Source of the DNA: Holophagales bacterium | GTDB taxonomy: Bacteria > Acidobacteriota > Thermoanaerobaculia > Multivoradales > Multivoraceae | Direction of reading: 5' to 3' | NCBI GenBank assembly: GCA_009845425.1 | Contig: VXZQ01000014.1 | Span: 62,001-126,000 of the forward strand | DNA: 64,000 bases | Shown here: positions 8,130 to 19,133 of the stretch, in pieces | Layout: every line of letters begins with the position of its first letter | Position numbering within the stretch: position 1 is the stretch's first letter | Program-made: the position numbers and the translations under genes | The notes under the pieces: generated by a model | What the model saw: the letters and a program-made list of their open reading frames with translations, nothing else | Databases searched by the model: none | What the model was told of the DNA's origin: nothing

Positions 8130-9827
8130 ATGAACGCGCCGCTCAGACGACATCAAGTGGGGTCGGCGGTCGTCCGCCTGCTCGTGACCGCTCTCGCGTT
8201 GGGAGCGTCGGCGGATGCGTCACTCGCACAGCACCCGGAAGTGGAGATTTCCTGGAAGCGGTCGGACGCCATCAGCTTGGAGGGCTACCGGTTCCTCGTG
8301 TGGGTTCTGGTCGACCAGCAACCCGGGCGCCGGGTGTCGTTCCGGGTGGATGTGACGCACCACGGTGGCGCGACCGTGGACGACTACTCCCTCTTCGGGT
8401 TTCGGCACGTCGGTCCGACCCGCCGGGAGCAGGTGTTCTACTGGGATGCGACTGAGGACGATCTCGACGACGACTGCGAGTGGGTGGAGCTTCGTCTTGT
8501 GCCGGAATCGCCGGGCGTGACCGCCAGCGATCAGCCGTTTCGGATCAGGATTGTCGACGACGATGGCGCGGCCATCGATTGCGGTTGGGGCGACATCCCT
8601 GGTGGCGGCGGCGCCCCTCCCGGCGCCCCTCCCGGCGGAGGTCCGCTTCCCCCTGAGCCTGAGTCTGAGCCTGAGCCCGGGCCCGGGCCCGAGCGCGAGC
8701 CCGAGCCGGAACCAGAGCCCGAGCCCGAGCCACTTCCACCGCCTGAGCCGCCGACGGCGGCGTTCACGGTAACGGGAGCGACCTGCGACGCGGAGCTTTG
8801 CCGGGTTGTCACCGGCGCGGACGTGACGTTCACGGACACGAGTGCCGGCACCGTTGCCCGGCGCTCATGGGACTTCGATGTCACCGGCGGCAGGGCGCCG
8901 TCCGGTGCGACCGTTCGCTATGCCTGGTCGTCGCCCGGCTTCTACGAGGTTAGCCTCAATGTCGCCGGGGCCGGCGCTGAGTCCACGGCGTCGCGCGTCT
9001 TCCTGGTGGAGGCAGCCGACCCCGTCGGCACTTGCGAACCGGGACCCTACACGCTCTGCCTGCGGGAGTCGCGTTACCAGGTCCGCGCGACGTGGACTCA
9101 TCCGGACGGCGAAGTGCTGGCCGGTGGCGTGGTCCATGCGGGCACGAACGACTCCGGGCTTCTCTACTTCCCCAGCAGGGAGAACTGGGAGGTCCTGGTC
9201 AAGGTGCTGGACGGCTGTTCGTTCAACGGCCGGGACTGGGTCTTTCTCGCTTCGGCGACGACCCTGGAGTACGAAGTTACGGTGACAGACACCACCAACG
9301 GCGAGACGTGGGAGTACGGGAACGAGCCGGGCACCTCATCTCCCGCAGCGACGGACACGACCGCTTTCCCCGGCAACTGCGATGGAGAACCGGAGGCTGC
9401 TTCGCCCGAACCGGGGACTACTGCGAATCGACCGCCGCCTTGGACGGCGGTCGAAGACACTTCTGAAGGCGGTGTCGTTGCGGCTTCACCTCTCTTGCTT
9501 CAGGAGGGCCGCTTCGAGGTCAGAATGGAGTGGTCGACGGCGGAAGGTCTGGAGGGTGCGGCCCGCCCGGCCAGGCCGGACACGGTTGACTCGGGCCTCT
9601 TCTGGTTCTTCGAGCCGGACAACTGGGAGGTTCTGATCAAGGTCCTGGACGGTTGCTGGTTCAACGGGCACTACTGGGTCTACGCGGCCTCGGCGACCGA
9701 CGTGGGTCTCGACATCGCGGTGACGGACATGATGACCGGGGACGTGCGCCGCTACACCAAGAGTCCCGGCCTGCCAGCACCGGCCTTGACCGACGCTGCC
9801 GCGTTTCCGAACAGTTGCCGACCGTAG
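8130..9827 (+). CDS. Secreted PKD-domain protein with duplicated C-terminal 'VKVLDG' domain
   Basis: 565 residues from the ATG at 8130, which is preceded by CAGGAGAG; the ATG at 8103 is too early. A signal peptide ends near SLA/Q, so the protein is exported. An N-terminal domain of about 130 residues (Calx-beta-like in flavour, not certain) is followed by a Gly/Pro stretch and a Pro-Glu linker. A PKD domain follows (AAFTVTG, DTSAGTVARRSWDFD, YEVSLNVAG). Then come two copies of a domain of about 110 residues whose cores read NWEVLVKVLDGCSFNGRDWV and NWEVLIKVLDGCWFNGHYWV. I know this repeat only as an unnamed domain that recurs in secreted proteins of Acidobacteriota-like genomes. Paired cysteines suggest disulphides. 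A cell-surface or adhesive role is a guess. Confidence 0.85.
   Translation: MNAPLRRHQVGSAVVRLLVTALALGASADASLAQHPEVEISWKRSDAISLEGYRFLVWVLVDQQPGRRVSFRVDVTHHGGATVDDYSLFGFRHVGPTRREQVFYWDATEDDLDDDCEWVELRLVPESPGVTASDQPFRIRIVDDDGAAIDCGWGDIPGGGGAPPGAPPGGGPLPPEPESEPEPGPGPEREPEPEPEPEPEPLPPPEPPTAAFTVTGATCDAELCRVVTGADVTFTDTSAGTVARRSWDFDVTGGRAPSGATVRYAWSSPGFYEVSLNVAGAGAESTASRVFLVEAADPVGTCEPGPYTLCLRESRYQVRATWTHPDGEVLAGGVVHAGTNDSGLLYFPSRENWEVLVKVLDGCSFNGRDWVFLASATTLEYEVTVTDTTNGETWEYGNEPGTSSPAATDTTAFPGNCDGEPEAASPEPGTTANRPPPWTAVEDTSEGGVVAASPLLLQEGRFEVRMEWSTAEGLEGAARPARPDTVDSGLFWFFEPDNWEVLIKVLDGCWFNGHYWVYAASATDVGLDIAVTDMMTGDVRRYTKSPGLPAPALTDAAAFPNSCRP
8640..8740 (+). repeat. Pro-Glu coding hexanucleotide repeat
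   Basis: Degenerate tandem repeats of the type CCTGAG/CCCGAG encode the Pro-Glu linker between the N-terminal and PKD domains of the secreted protein. Slippage could change linker length between strains. Confidence 0.8.
9041..9821 (+). repeat. Two protein-level copies of an about 110-residue secreted domain
   Basis: Unit 1 lies at about 9041-9380 and unit 2 at about 9486-9821, both inside the PKD protein. The shared order is SG-L-x-F/Y-F, NWEVLxKVLDGC, FNG..WV.. ASAT, VTDxxxG, and a final AFPxxC. DNA identity is lower than protein similarity, so the duplication is old. Confidence 0.75.
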
Positions 9828-9838
9828 TTCAAGCCAGG

Positions 9839-9860
9839 GGTGCCGCCCTCAGGCGGCGCC
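9839..9860. terminator. Hairpin at the convergent PKD gene / leuB junction
   Basis: GGTGCCGCC, CTCA, GGCGGCGCC form a 9-bp stem with one G-T wobble. The loop includes the leuB stop codon. It lacks a T-run on either side, so it is a weak candidate for a shared terminator. Confidence 0.35.
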
Positions 9861-10919
9861 GATCCTGCTGGCGATGGCCTGGCCCATCTCGGTCGTCGAT
9901 ACGGCGGCCTGGCCGTCGGGCGCCAGATCGGCGGTACGGAGCCCGTCGTCCAGAACCTTGGCGACCGCCGCTTCGACCCGGTCCGCCTCCGCGCTCAGGT
10001 CGAGGCTGTGGCGGAGCAGCATCGCGGCGCTCAGGATCGCGCCGATCGGGTTGGCGATGCCGCGGCCCGCGATGTCGGGCGCCGAGCCGTGGACCGGCTC
10101 GTACAGGCCCTGGCTGCCTGAACCTAGCGACGCCGAGGGCAGCATGCCGAGCGACCCCGCGAGGATCGCCGCTTCGTCGCTCAGGATGTCGCCGAACATG
10201 TTGCCGGCGAGGATGACGTCGTAGTCCGCGGGCGAGCGCATCAACTGCATCGCGAAGGCGTCCACGAGGTGGTGGGTGACCTCGACGTCCGGCCAGGCGC
10301 TGGCGACCTCAGTCACGGATCGCCGCCAGAGCCGCATTGAGGCGAGCACGTTCGCCTTGTCGATCGACGCGACCTTGCCGCGACGTCCCCGCGCCGCTCG
10401 CAGCGCGACCCGGGCGACGCGCTCGACTTCGGCGGTGGAGTAGACGAGGGTGTCGTGGGCCACGTCGCCGTCGCCCTGCTCCTGGCGGGGACCGAAGTAG
10501 ATGCCGCCGGTCAGCTCGCGCACGAACAGCAGGTCGACTCCGCGCAGCAGTTCGGGCTTGAGCGGGGCGAACGGAGCGAGGGATTCGAACACCGGTACCG
10601 GGCGCAGGTTGGCGAACAGGCCCATCTCCGCCCGCAGGTCGAGCAGCCCCTGTTCGGGCCGGAGTTCGGCGGTCGGATCGGACCACTTCGGTCCGCCGAC
10701 GGCGCCCAGGAGCACCGCGTCCGCCTCCTTGCACGCGACCAGCGTGGCGGGCGGCAGCGGATTCCCGAAGTCGTCGATCGCGTTGCCGCCCATCGGGTGG
10801 GACTCGAGCTGGAAGCCGTGCCCGCCGAGTTCGGCGACGGCGTTCAGGACGCCCGCCGCTTCCGCGGTGACTTCCGGCCCGACGCCGTCGCCGGGCAGGA
10901 GGACGATGTTCGCCTGCAT
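9849..10919 (-). CDS. leuB: 3-isopropylmalate dehydrogenase
   Basis: 356 residues. It oxidatively decarboxylates 3-isopropylmalate to 4-methyl-2-oxopentanoate with NAD in leucine synthesis, and the 3-methylmalate analogue if citramalate feeds the pathway. The start ATG at 10919 gives the family N-terminus [13 protein letters not shown]. Substrate-site residues appear in ELTGGIYFG, the catalytic Lys in [10 protein letters not shown], and the metal-binding Asps in [15 protein letters not shown]. Cofactor-loop [14 protein letters not shown] is typical of NAD use. It is the last gene of the ilv-leu operon, 14 bases after leuD. Confidence 0.96.
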   Translation of the reverse strand: MQANIVLLPGDGVGPEVTAEAAGVLNAVAELGGHGFQLESHPMGGNAIDDFGNPLPPATLVACKEADAVLLGAVGGPKWSDPTAELRPEQGLLDLRAEMGLFANLRPVPVFESLAPFAPLKPELLRGVDLLFVRELTGGIYFGPRQEQGDGDVAHDTLVYSTAEVERVARVALRAARGRRGKVASIDKANVLASMRLWRRSVTEVASAWPDVEVTHHLVDAFAMQLMRSPADYDVILAGNMFGDILSDEAAILAGSLGMLPSASLGSGSQGLYEPVHGSAPDIAGRGIANPIGAILSAAMLLRHSLDLSAEADRVEAAVAKVLDDGLRTADLAPDGQAAVSTTEMGQAIASRIGAA

Positions 10920-10933
10920 GGGGAGTCGTTCGC

Positions 10934-11557
10934 TCAGTCCGAACGGGTATCGAGCCGCGCCGCGTTGGCGGCCTCGAAAGCCTGGATCGCAGGCGCCTGG
11001 TTCAGCAGGTAGCCGAGCTGGTCCGTGCCGTCGAGCAGGCAGCGGCGGGCGAAGGGGTCGACCTCGAAGTTCGTCTCGCCGCCGCCGGGCAGGCTGAGGG
11101 TCCGCGCTTCGAGATCGATCGTGACCTCGGTTGCCGGATCGGCGGCGACGGCGTCGAACAACGCGGCGGAGACGTCTTCGCCCACCGGCACGACGAGCAG
11201 TCCGTTCTTCAGTGCGTTGCTGCGGAAGATGTCGGCGAAGGAGGTGCTGATGACCGCGCGGAAGCCGTAGCCGACGAGCGCCCAGGGCGCGTGCTCGCGG
11301 GAGCTGCCGCAGCCGAAGTTGTCGCCGGCGAGGAGAATCCTGGCCTCGCCGTGTTCGGCGCGGTTCAGCACGAAGTCGGAGATGGGATCGCCTTCCGGGT
11401 CTCCGTCCCGGTAGCGCCAGCGGGAGAAAAGGCCGGAGGCGAGGCCGCTGCGGTCGGTGACCTTCAGATAGGACGCCGGGATGATCTGGTCCGTGTCGAT
11501 GTTCTGGATCGGCAGCGGCGCCATGGTCCCGGTGTAGCGGGTGAAGCTCTTGCTCAC
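10934..11557 (-). CDS. leuD: 3-isopropylmalate dehydratase small subunit
   Basis: 207 residues from a GTG start at 11557 that overlaps the leuC stop (GTGA), implying translational coupling of the two subunits. It forms the swivelling domain of isopropylmalate isomerase; family motifs are [14 protein letters not shown], the [17 protein letters not shown] phosphate/substrate loop and [15 protein letters not shown]. The length is normal for bacterial LeuD. The heterodimer with LeuC can also isomerise citramalate in the isoleucine branch, which matters because cimA lies at 23.5 kb. Confidence 0.96.
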   Translation of the reverse strand: MSKSFTRYTGTMAPLPIQNIDTDQIIPASYLKVTDRSGLASGLFSRWRYRDGDPEGDPISDFVLNRAEHGEARILLAGDNFGCGSSREHAPWALVGYGFRAVISTSFADIFRSNALKNGLLVVPVGEDVSAALFDAVAADPATEVTIDLEARTLSLPGGGETNFEVDPFARRCLLDGTDQLGYLLNQAPAIQAFEAANAARLDTRSD

Positions 11558-12975
11558 GACAGGACCTCTCGCACATCGGTGACCCGACCGGTAATGGCCG
11601 ACGCTGCCGCGGTCAGCGGGCTGGCCAGGAAGGTGCGGCCACCGGCGCCCTGGCGGCCCTCGAAGTTGCGATTCGACGTGCTGACGGCGTACTGGCCGGG
11701 GGCGAGCTGGTCGCCGTTCATCGCCAGGCACATCGAGCAGCCGGCTTCGCGCCACTCGGCGCCGGCGTCGACGAAGACCTGGGCGAGCCCGTCGCGTTCG
11801 GCCTGCCGCTTGACCGCGTCGGAGCCGGGCACGATGAGCACCCGCAAGCCGTCGGCGACCTTGCGGCCGCGCAGCACGTTCGCCGCGGCCTCCAGGTCGC
11901 TGTAGCGCGAGTTCGTGCAGCTTCCGACGAAGACGACGTCGATCGGCTTGCCCTGGAGCTGCTGGCCGGGTTCGAGGGCCATGTAGTCGAGCGCCTTGCG
12001 GAAGGAGGCCCGCTTCTCGGGTTCGATGGCGTCGTCTTCCGGTACCGCTCCCGCGATTGGGATCGCCATGCCGGGGTTCGTGCCGTACGTGACCATCGGT
12101 TCGAGCGCCGAGCCATCGAGAGTCGTGGTCCGGTCGTAGACCGCTCCCTCGTCGGTGGGAAGCGACCGCCAGTCGTCGAGCGCCGCCTCCCAGGCATCGC
12201 CGGCGGGCGCCATCGGACGGCCCTCCAGGTACGAGAAGGTGACCTCGTCGGGAGCGATCAGGCCGGCGCGGGCGCCGCCCTCGATCGACATGTTGCAGAC
12301 CGTCATCCGGCCCTCCATGTCCAGCGCGCGAATCGCTTCGCCGGTGTACTCGAAGACGTGGCCGGTGCCGCCGCCGATGCCGAGCCTGGCGATCACGGCG
12401 AGGATGATGTCCTTGGCGACCACGCCTTCCGGCAGGCGGCCGTCGACGCGCACCTCGTAGGTCTTCGGGCGGTGCTGCAGCAGGCACTGGGTGGCGAGCA
12501 CGTGGCCGACCTCGCTGGTGCCGATGCCGAAGGCGAGCGCGCCGACGGCGCCGTGGGTGCTGGTGTGGCTGTCGCCGCAGACGACGGTCATTCCGGGCTG
12601 CGTGGCGCCGAGTTCCGGTCCAATCACGTGAACGATGCCGCGGCGCTCGTCGCCCATCGCGTAGAGCGGGATGCCGTGCCGCTCGCAGTTCGCCTGCAAT
12701 CGGTCGAGTTGGGCGGAGCCCTCCGGGTCGAGCACCCGGAGCCGTGCGTCGTCGATCGAAGGATCGGTCGGCGTCGAGTGGTCCATCGTCGCCAGCGTCA
12801 GATCGGGCCGGCGCACGGGGAGCCCCCGCTCGTCCAGCCCGGTGAACGCCTGAGGCGAAGTTACCTCGTGCACCAGGTGCAGGTCGACGTAGATCGTCGC
12901 GGGCAGACCCTCCTTCCCCGCGGTGACCAGGTGGCGCCGCCAGATCTTCTCGAACAGGGTCCTCGGTCGACTCAT
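11554..12975 (-). CDS. leuC: 3-isopropylmalate dehydratase large subunit
   Basis: 473-residue aconitase-family subunit carrying the [4Fe-4S] cluster. Cluster ligands are visible in [18 protein letters not shown] and in [12 protein letters not shown]. The N-terminus [12 protein letters not shown] is typical of LeuC. The start codon overlaps the leuA stop (ATGA), and the stop overlaps the leuD start (GTGA). It catalyses the dehydration-rehydration of 2- to 3-isopropylmalate in the cytosol. Confidence 0.97.
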   Translation of the reverse strand: MSRPRTLFEKIWRRHLVTAGKEGLPATIYVDLHLVHEVTSPQAFTGLDERGLPVRRPDLTLATMDHSTPTDPSIDDARLRVLDPEGSAQLDRLQANCERHGIPLYAMGDERRGIVHVIGPELGATQPGMTVVCGDSHTSTHGAVGALAFGIGTSEVGHVLATQCLLQHRPKTYEVRVDGRLPEGVVAKDIILAVIARLGIGGGTGHVFEYTGEAIRALDMEGRMTVCNMSIEGGARAGLIAPDEVTFSYLEGRPMAPAGDAWEAALDDWRSLPTDEGAVYDRTTTLDGSALEPMVTYGTNPGMAIPIAGAVPEDDAIEPEKRASFRKALDYMALEPGQQLQGKPIDVVFVGSCTNSRYSDLEAAANVLRGRKVADGLRVLIVPGSDAVKRQAERDGLAQVFVDAGAEWREAGCSMCLAMNGDQLAPGQYAVSTSNRNFEGRQGAGGRTFLASPLTAAASAITGRVTDVREVLS

Positions 12976-14591
12976 GCGTCCACCGGCTGCGGTCTCGAGA
13001 CCCTGAGCGTGGCGGGGCCTCCCTCGCCGGCCGTGTACTTGGTGCCGATCGCGGTGAGCATCCGGTTGAGAGCCGCCAGGTACGCCTTGGCGGAGGCGAC
13101 GATGACGTCCGTGTCTGCGCCGTAGCCGCCGAAGACGCGCCCTTTGCCGCGGCCGGAGGTCGGACTCTTGATTCTCACCGTGACCTCGCCCATCGCGTCG
13201 ATGCCCTCGGTGACGCTGTGGACGTTGTACTCGAGCAGGGTGTTCCTGGCTTCGACCACGGCGTCGATGGCCCGGAAGGTCGCGTCGACCGGGCCGGTGC
13301 CGACGCCGGGCGAGATGTACTCGTGACCGTTTGGCCCGCGCAGACGGGCGGTCGCGGTCGGCATGCCGGGCCGTCCGCAGGAGATCTGCAGGTCGGTCAG
13401 GGTGAAGATCTCCGTCGGCGCCAGGATCTCCTGGTTGGCCAGCGCCTGCAGGTCGGCGTCGGTGATGTCCTTCTTCTGGTCGGCCAGTTGCTTGAAGCGG
13501 CGGAAGGCCTCACCAAGTTCTTCCCGGTTCAGCTCGAAGCCGAGTTCCTCCATGCGCATCCGGAGCGCGTGCTTGCCGGAGTGCTTGCCGAGCACCAGCC
13601 TGCTCTGAGTCAGGCCGACCGTCTGCGGGGTCATGATCTCGTAGGTGCGCTGATCCTGGAGCATGCCGTGCTGGTGGATGCCCGCCTCGTGGGCGAAGGC
13701 GTTCTCGCCCACGATCGCCTTGTTCCGGGGCACCGCGATGCCGGTGTAGTGGGCGACCAGGCGACTCGTCCGTACGAGTTCGGTCGTGTTGAGACGGGTG
13801 CCGACGCCGTAGATTTTCGGCCTCGTGTGGAGCGCCATGACGACTTCCTCGAGCGAGGTGTTGCCGGCGCGCTCGCCGATGCCATTGATCGTTACCTCGA
13901 CCTGCCGCGCGCCGGCCTCGATCGCCGCCAGCGTGTTGGCGGTGGCGCAGCCGAGATCGTCGTGGCAGTGCGCGGACCAGATGACGTCTTCGGCGCCGTC
14001 AGTGTGCTTCATCAGGTAGCGGAAGAGGTCGCCGTACTCGACCGGCATGTCGTAACCCACCGTGTCCGGGATGTTCAGCGTCGTGGCGCCTTCCTTGACG
14101 GCGAGCGAGAGCACCTCGACCACGAAGTCGGGATCGGAGCGGCTGCCGTCCTCGGGACTGAACTCGACGTCGTCGCAGAGGGAGCGCGCGTGTGCCACCA
14201 TGTGGCCGACCTGGCTCAGAACCTGCTCCCGGGTCATGCCCAGCTTGCGGTCCATGTGCAGGTCGGACGTGGCGATGAAGGTGTGGATGCGGGGTTTGGC
14301 GGCGTCCCGCACGCCCTGCCAGGCCTTGTCGATGTCCTCGCGCCAGCAGCGGGCGAGCCCGGCGATGACCGGTCCGTCGCCCTTGCCGACTTCGCGGGCG
14401 ATCCGGCGGACCCCCTCGAGGTCGTCGGGACTGGCGGCGGGAAAGCCCGCCTCCATGATGTCGACGCCGAGAACTGCAAGCTGGCGGGCCACCTCCAGCT
14501 TCTCGGCGCTCGTCATCGTCGCGCCCGGCGACTGCTCGCCGTCGCGCAGCGTGGTGTCGAAGATCCGGACCCAGTCTCCGTTGTCTGGCAT
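12972..14591 (-). CDS. leuA: 2-isopropylmalate synthase
   Basis: 539 residues starting at an ATG preceded by GGAGGTG, a strong ribosome-binding site. It condenses acetyl-CoA with 2-oxoisovalerate, the committed leucine step. The TIM-barrel domain shows [28 protein letters not shown] and [15 protein letters not shown]. The C-terminal region, including [17 protein letters not shown], is the regulatory LeuA dimer domain, so leucine feedback is expected. The gene stands 2 bases after ilvC and overlaps leuC by 4 bases. Confidence 0.96.
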   Translation of the reverse strand: MPDNGDWVRIFDTTLRDGEQSPGATMTSAEKLEVARQLAVLGVDIMEAGFPAASPDDLEGVRRIAREVGKGDGPVIAGLARCWREDIDKAWQGVRDAAKPRIHTFIATSDLHMDRKLGMTREQVLSQVGHMVAHARSLCDDVEFSPEDGSRSDPDFVVEVLSLAVKEGATTLNIPDTVGYDMPVEYGDLFRYLMKHTDGAEDVIWSAHCHDDLGCATANTLAAIEAGARQVEVTINGIGERAGNTSLEEVVMALHTRPKIYGVGTRLNTTELVRTSRLVAHYTGIAVPRNKAIVGENAFAHEAGIHQHGMLQDQRTYEIMTPQTVGLTQSRLVLGKHSGKHALRMRMEELGFELNREELGEAFRRFKQLADQKKDITDADLQALANQEILAPTEIFTLTDLQISCGRPGMPTATARLRGPNGHEYISPGVGTGPVDATFRAIDAVVEARNTLLEYNVHSVTEGIDAMGEVTVRIKSPTSGRGKGRVFGGYGADTDVIVASAKAYLAALNRMLTAIGTKYTAGEGGPATLRVSRPQPVDA

Positions 14592-14593
14592 TG

Positions 14594-15595
14594 CTACACC
14601 TCCTTGGCGTCCAGGAACGGCATCATCCGCCGCAGTTCCCGGCCGACCTCCTCGATCGGGTGGCTCCGCTCCCGCTTTCTCCGGGGATCGAAGCGCGGAC
14701 GTCCGTTCCGGTTCTCGGCGATCCAGTCGCGGGCGTAGGTCCCGTCCTGGATGTCGCGGAGCACCTTGTCCATCACCGCCCGCACGTCCTCCGTGATCAT
14801 CTGGTCGCCGGCGTGGTAGCCGCCGTGCTCGGCGGTGTCGGAGACGCTGTACCACATGTAGCCGAGCCCGCCCTCGTACATCAGGTCGACGATCAGCTTC
14901 AGCTCGTGCAGGCACTCGAAGTAGGCGACCTCGGGCTGGTAGCCGGCCGCGACCAGCTTCTCGAAGCCGGCGCGGACCAGGGCGGAGGCGCCGCCGCAGA
15001 GGACGATCTGCTCACCGAACAGGTCGGTCTCCGTCTCCTCGGCGAACGTGGTCTCGATCACTCCGGCGCGGGTGCAGCCGATCCCCTTCGCGTAGGCCAG
15101 GGCATCGGCCAGGGCGCCACCGGTGGCGTCGTTCTCGACCGCGACCAGGCCCGGCGTGCCGGCGCCTTCGGTGAACACCTCCCGCACCCTGTGTCCCGGT
15201 GCTTTCGGCGCGACCAGGGACACGTCGACTGCCTGCGGCGCGTCGATTTCGCCGTAGCGGACGTTGAACCCGTGCGCGAACATCAGGGTGTTCCCCGGTT
15301 CGAGGTTCGGCGCGATGTCCTGCTCGTAGAGCCCCGCCTGCACCGTGTCGGGCGCCAGGACCATGATCATCTGCGCCCGCGCGGCCGCGGCCGCGTTGCC
15401 GAGCACCTCGAGCCCGTCGGCCTCCGCCTTGGCGGCGCTGCCGCTGCCCTCACGCAGACCGACGACGACGTCGACTCCGCTGTCGCGCAGGTTCAGCGCA
15501 TGGGCATGGCCCTGGCTGCCGTAGCCGATGACGGCGACGGTGCGGCCGTCGAGCCTCGCAAGATCCGCGTCGTCGTCGTAGTAGAGCTTGGCCAT
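14594..15595 (-). CDS. ilvC: Ketol-acid reductoisomerase
   Basis: 333 residues from the ATG at 15595. The N-terminal Rossmann domain reads [21 protein letters not shown]. The knotted C-terminal domain carries the Mg-binding [12 protein letters not shown] and [17 protein letters not shown]. It converts acetolactate and acetohydroxybutyrate to the dihydroxy acids of valine and isoleucine synthesis. This is the short class I type. The next enzyme, ilvD, is not in the window. Confidence 0.97.
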   Translation of the reverse strand: MAKLYYDDDADLARLDGRTVAVIGYGSQGHAHALNLRDSGVDVVVGLREGSGSAAKAEADGLEVLGNAAAAARAQMIMVLAPDTVQAGLYEQDIAPNLEPGNTLMFAHGFNVRYGEIDAPQAVDVSLVAPKAPGHRVREVFTEGAGTPGLVAVENDATGGALADALAYAKGIGCTRAGVIETTFAEETETDLFGEQIVLCGGASALVRAGFEKLVAAGYQPEVAYFECLHELKLIVDLMYEGGLGYMWYSVSDTAEHGGYHAGDQMITEDVRAVMDKVLRDIQDGTYARDWIAENRNGRPRFDPRRKRERSHPIEEVGRELRRMMPFLDAKEV

Positions 15596-15633
15596 CTGGA
15601 TGGGTTCCTCGTCTGGTGATTCGAGCGGTGTGG

Positions 15634-16179
15634 TCAGAGCACGTTGCGGCGTGCCGCCGCGCGGCTGCGGTTGGGCTTGAAGCCCTCGTCCTTCAGGGTG
15701 TGGCCGCCGCGGCCCAGGGCGATCATGCCGGTGCGCACCATCTCGACGATGCCGAACGGACGCACGAGTTCGGTGAAGTTCTCGAGTTTCTCCTCCTCGC
15801 CGGTGATCTCGACCACCAGGCTTTCGGCGGAAACGTCGATGATCCGGGCGCGGAAGATGTCGCAGAGCTGGATCACCTCCCGCCGATTCTCCGAGGAGGC
15901 CTTGACCTTGACCAGGGCCATCTCCCTCACCACGGAGGGCTGGCTGTGCAGGTGGTCCACGTGGACGACGTCGACCAGCTTGTACAGGTTCTTGACCAGC
16001 CGGTCCGCTTCCGCGCTGTCCGACTCCATGACGATCGTCATCCGTGACATCTCGTCGCGTTGCGTGCGGCCGACGGACAGGCTGTCGATGTTGAAACTGC
16101 GCCGTCGGAACAGGTTCGCCACGCGGGCAAGGACCCCGGGGCGGTTCTCGACCAGCGCGGCCAGGATGTGCTTCGCCAT
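15634..16179 (-). CDS. ilvN: Acetolactate synthase regulatory (small) subunit
   Basis: 181 residues with an N-terminal ACT domain ([33 protein letters not shown]) and the conserved C-terminal half typical of the long IlvH/IlvN type. It binds valine-type effectors and activates and feedback-regulates the IlvB catalytic subunit. It lies 30 bases downstream of ilvB and 38 bases upstream of ilvC in the same operon. Confidence 0.95.
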   Translation of the reverse strand: MAKHILAALVENRPGVLARVANLFRRRSFNIDSLSVGRTQRDEMSRMTIVMESDSAEADRLVKNLYKLVDVVHVDHLHSQPSVVREMALVKVKASSENRREVIQLCDIFRARIIDVSAESLVVEITGEEEKLENFTELVRPFGIVEMVRTGMIALGRGGHTLKDEGFKPNRSRAAARRNVL

Positions 16180-16209
16180 CGCGGGATTTCCTCGAGAAGC
16201 CGGTCGACC

Positions 16210-18135
16210 TCAGACGCCGAATCGGGAGCCCAGGGCGGCCGCCGCCGCGGGTTCCTCGGACTCCGACGGCTTGGATTCCGGCGGCGTGGACTCTGGAGTT
16301 TGGGGCTCCGGGGCTTTCGCGGCTACTGCCCGCTCCCGGCGCTGTTGCTCGAACTCTTCGGGAGTCGGCCGGCGGATCATGTCGTCCAGGTCGGCGCCCG
16401 CCGGCACCATGGGAAAGACGATCTCCTCCTTCTCGACCACGAAGTCGATCAGGGTCGGTCCGGCTGTCTGCGAGCGCGAGGCCTTGACCGCCTCTTCGAT
16501 CTGGCCACGCTCGCTGACGCGGACGGTCGGGATGCCGTAGGCCTCCGCGAGCTTGCAGAAGTCCGGGTTGACCATGGGCGTCTGGTTGTACCGCTCCTCG
16601 TAGAAGAACTCCTGCCACTGGCGGACCATGCCGAGGAAACCGTTGTTGATGATCGCGATGTGGACGTTGACCTGCTCCTGGACCGCGGTGGCGAGCTCCA
16701 TCATGGTCATCTGGAATCCGCCATCGCCGACGATGGCCCACACTTCCTGGTCGGGGCGGGACATCTTGGCGCCGATCGCAGCCGGCAGCCCGAAACCCAT
16801 CGTGCCGAGGCCGCCGCTGGTGATCAGGCTGTGCGGCCGTTCGTGGTGGTAGTACTGGGCCTCCCACATCTGATGCTGGCCGACGTCGGTCACGGTGATG
16901 GCCTCGCCGTCCGTGAACTCGAACAGGTCCCGGATGACCTGGGCGCCGAGCAGCTTGCCTTCGGGGACCGCGGGATGCTGCGGCGCGTCGGCCGGCCGCA
17001 CGATTTCCCGCAGCTCCGAGTCGGCGCGCCACTCGGCGATGCGGTCGAACCAGGCCTCGTTCGGTCGTCGTTCGACCCGGTCGAGCAGTTGGCTCAGGAC
17101 CTCGCCGAGGTCACCGACGATGCCCACGTCGACGGTCACGTTCTTGTTGATCTCGGAGGGATCGATGTCGACGTGGATCTTGCGCGAGTCCCGGGCGTAG
17201 GTCGCCAGGTTGCCGGTCACCCGGTCGTCGAAGCGCATGCCCAGGGCGATCAGCAGGTCGGCCTGCTGGATCGCGTGGTTCACCTCGGCGCCGCCGTGCA
17301 TTCCCATCATCCCCAGGCAGAGCGGGTGGTGTTCGGAGATCGCGCCCTTGCCGAGCAGGGTCAGGGCGATCGGAATCTGCGCCTTCTCCGCCAACTGTGC
17401 GAGTTCACGGTTGGCGCCGGCCATCGAGATGCCGTGGCCGGCGAGGATGATCGGCCGCTTGGACTTCCGGATCAGTTCCAGGGCCGCGTCGACCTGGCGC
17501 GCCCGGGCCGCCCGCGGCGGGCTGTAGCCGGGGAGTTCGATCGGTTCCGTCGGGTAGACGAACTCGGCCTCCTGGATCTGGACGTCCTTCGGGATGTCCA
17601 CCAGCACCGGCCCGGGCCGCCCGGTGCGGGCGATGTGGAACGCCTCGCGCATCACCTCGGGCAGCTCCTCGATGCTCGTCACGAGGTAGTTGTGCTTGGT
17701 GATCGGGAGGGTGATCCCGGTGACGTCCGTTTCCTGGAAGGCGTCGCTGCCGATCGCGCCGGTCGGCACCTGTCCCGTGATGCAGACGATCGGAGAAGAG
17801 TCCATCATCGCGGTGGCGATACCGGTGACGAGGTTCGTTGCGCCGGGGCCGCTGGTCGCCATCGCCACGCCGACCTTGCCGGTGGCGCGGGCGTAGCCGT
17901 CGGCCATGTGCGACGCGCCCTGTTCGTGGCGGGTCAGCACGTGGTGGAGCTGGGGGTACTTCGTCAGGGCGTCATAAGTGGGCAGGATGGCCCCGCCCGG
18001 ATAGCCGAAGACGATGTCGACCCCCTCGCGCAGCAGGCACTCGCACACGATCTCGGCGCCGGTCAGCACGACGGCGTCCGTGCTCGTGCCCGCTTCCTCG
18101 TTCGCTTGGTCCGTTGCGGTCGTTTCGTCACTCAT
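16210..18135 (-). CDS. ilvB: Acetolactate synthase catalytic subunit
   Basis: 641-residue thiamine-diphosphate enzyme making acetolactate or acetohydroxybutyrate. Landmarks: [16 protein letters not shown], catalytic Glu in [16 protein letters not shown], and the ThDP/Mg motif GDGGFQMT with [13 protein letters not shown]. The last about 45 residues form a Pro/Ser/Glu/Ala-rich extension beyond the usual end (after EEFEQQRRE) with no known role. Length without the tail is normal. It follows ilvE by 15 bases. Confidence 0.96.
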   Translation of the reverse strand: MSDETTATDQANEEAGTSTDAVVLTGAEIVCECLLREGVDIVFGYPGGAILPTYDALTKYPQLHHVLTRHEQGASHMADGYARATGKVGVAMATSGPGATNLVTGIATAMMDSSPIVCITGQVPTGAIGSDAFQETDVTGITLPITKHNYLVTSIEELPEVMREAFHIARTGRPGPVLVDIPKDVQIQEAEFVYPTEPIELPGYSPPRAARARQVDAALELIRKSKRPIILAGHGISMAGANRELAQLAEKAQIPIALTLLGKGAISEHHPLCLGMMGMHGGAEVNHAIQQADLLIALGMRFDDRVTGNLATYARDSRKIHVDIDPSEINKNVTVDVGIVGDLGEVLSQLLDRVERRPNEAWFDRIAEWRADSELREIVRPADAPQHPAVPEGKLLGAQVIRDLFEFTDGEAITVTDVGQHQMWEAQYYHHERPHSLITSGGLGTMGFGLPAAIGAKMSRPDQEVWAIVGDGGFQMTMMELATAVQEQVNVHIAIINNGFLGMVRQWQEFFYEERYNQTPMVNPDFCKLAEAYGIPTVRVSERGQIEEAVKASRSQTAGPTLIDFVVEKEEIVFPMVPAGADLDDMIRRPTPEEFEQQRRERAVAAKAPEPQTPESTPPESKPSESEEPAAAAALGSRFGV

Positions 18136-18150
18136 CTCGGCCTCCTCGCG

Positions 18151-19107
18151 TCACCCGGCCAGGGGCGGTGCGGCCTCCTGCAGCCGGGGTACCTGGGTGA
18201 GCCAGTTGTGGCGGTCGGGGAGCCGGCCCTCGACCAGCCCGAAGAACTCCTCCTGGAGGTGGTGCGTGATCTCGCCGCGCGTGCCGCTGCCGATCGGGAT
18301 CCGGTCGACGGAGCGCACGGGACTCACCTCGGCCGCGGTGCCGGTCATGAACAGCTCGTCGGCGAGATAGAGCTCTTCCCGGGCGATCGGCTGGAAGCGG
18401 ACGTCGTACTTCAGGTCGCGGGCGATCGTGATGACCGAGTCCCTGGTGATGCCGCCCAGGATCGAGTTGTAGAGCGGCGGCGTGTGGATCACTCCGTCCT
18501 TGATCAGGAAGAGGTTCTCACCGGCGCCCTCGCAGACCAGCCCGCGGTCGTCGAGCATGATGCCCTCGGCGTAGCCGTGCTCGCGTGCCTCAATGGACAC
18601 GAACTGGTTCGTCACGTACTGCCCGCTGATCTTGCCCAGCGGCACGGCCGTGTTCGAGTTGAAGCGCCGCCAGGAACTGATCGCGGCGTCGACGCCCTGT
18701 TCGATCGCCTCCTCGCCGAGGTAGCGGCCCCACCGCACGGCGTAGATGGCCAGCCTGGAACTGCAGGAAGTGGGATTGAGGCCCATTTCCTCGTTGCCCC
18801 GGTAGATCAGCGGGCGGATGTAGCACGACTCCAGGCGGTTGCGGGCCACCGCCTCGATGCACAGCTCCTCGACCTGGTCCTGGGTGTAGCCGGGGTCCAT
18901 GCGCATGATCCGGCAACTGTCGAACAGGCGCCGAACGTGGGGACCGAGGCGGAAGATCGCCGTCGTCTCGCCCGTGTCGTAGGCGCGGATCCCCTCGAAC
19001 ACCGACGAACCGTAGTGCAGGCCGTGGGTGGTGAGGTGGACGGTCGCTTCGTCCCAGGGCTTCCACTGGTCGTCGATCCAGATCCACTCTGATCGTTCTA
19101 TGGGCAT
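18151..19107 (-). CDS. ilvE: Branched-chain amino acid aminotransferase
   Basis: 318-residue fold-type IV PLP enzyme for the last transamination to Leu, Ile and Val. The PLP lysine is Lys159 in PLGKISGQYVTNQF. Other landmarks are THGLHYGSSVFEGIRAY near residue 30, SCYIRPLIYRG, and CEGAGENLFLI with the phosphate-binding GGITRDSVITIA. It is the first structural gene behind the attenuator; the start ATG at 19107 is preceded by GGAG at a 9-base spacing. Confidence 0.96.
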   Translation of the reverse strand: MPIERSEWIWIDDQWKPWDEATVHLTTHGLHYGSSVFEGIRAYDTGETTAIFRLGPHVRRLFDSCRIMRMDPGYTQDQVEELCIEAVARNRLESCYIRPLIYRGNEEMGLNPTSCSSRLAIYAVRWGRYLGEEAIEQGVDAAISSWRRFNSNTAVPLGKISGQYVTNQFVSIEAREHGYAEGIMLDDRGLVCEGAGENLFLIKDGVIHTPPLYNSILGGITRDSVITIARDLKYDVRFQPIAREELYLADELFMTGTAAEVSPVRSVDRIPIGSGTRGEITHHLQEEFFGLVEGRLPDRHNWLTQVPRLQEAAPPLAG

Positions 19108-19133
19108 GCAGTTACTCCACTAGCGGCTGAACC

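Noticed and set aside
13218-14738. A 506-codon plus-strand frame opposite leuA
   Set aside because: Antisense to leuA and lacking any family motif.
16060-19092. A 1010-codon plus-strand open frame opposite ilvB, ilvN and ilvE
   Set aside because: It is antisense to three well-conserved genes. Its composition (Asp/Val/Arg/Gly-rich) is the usual shadow produced by high GC at third codon positions.
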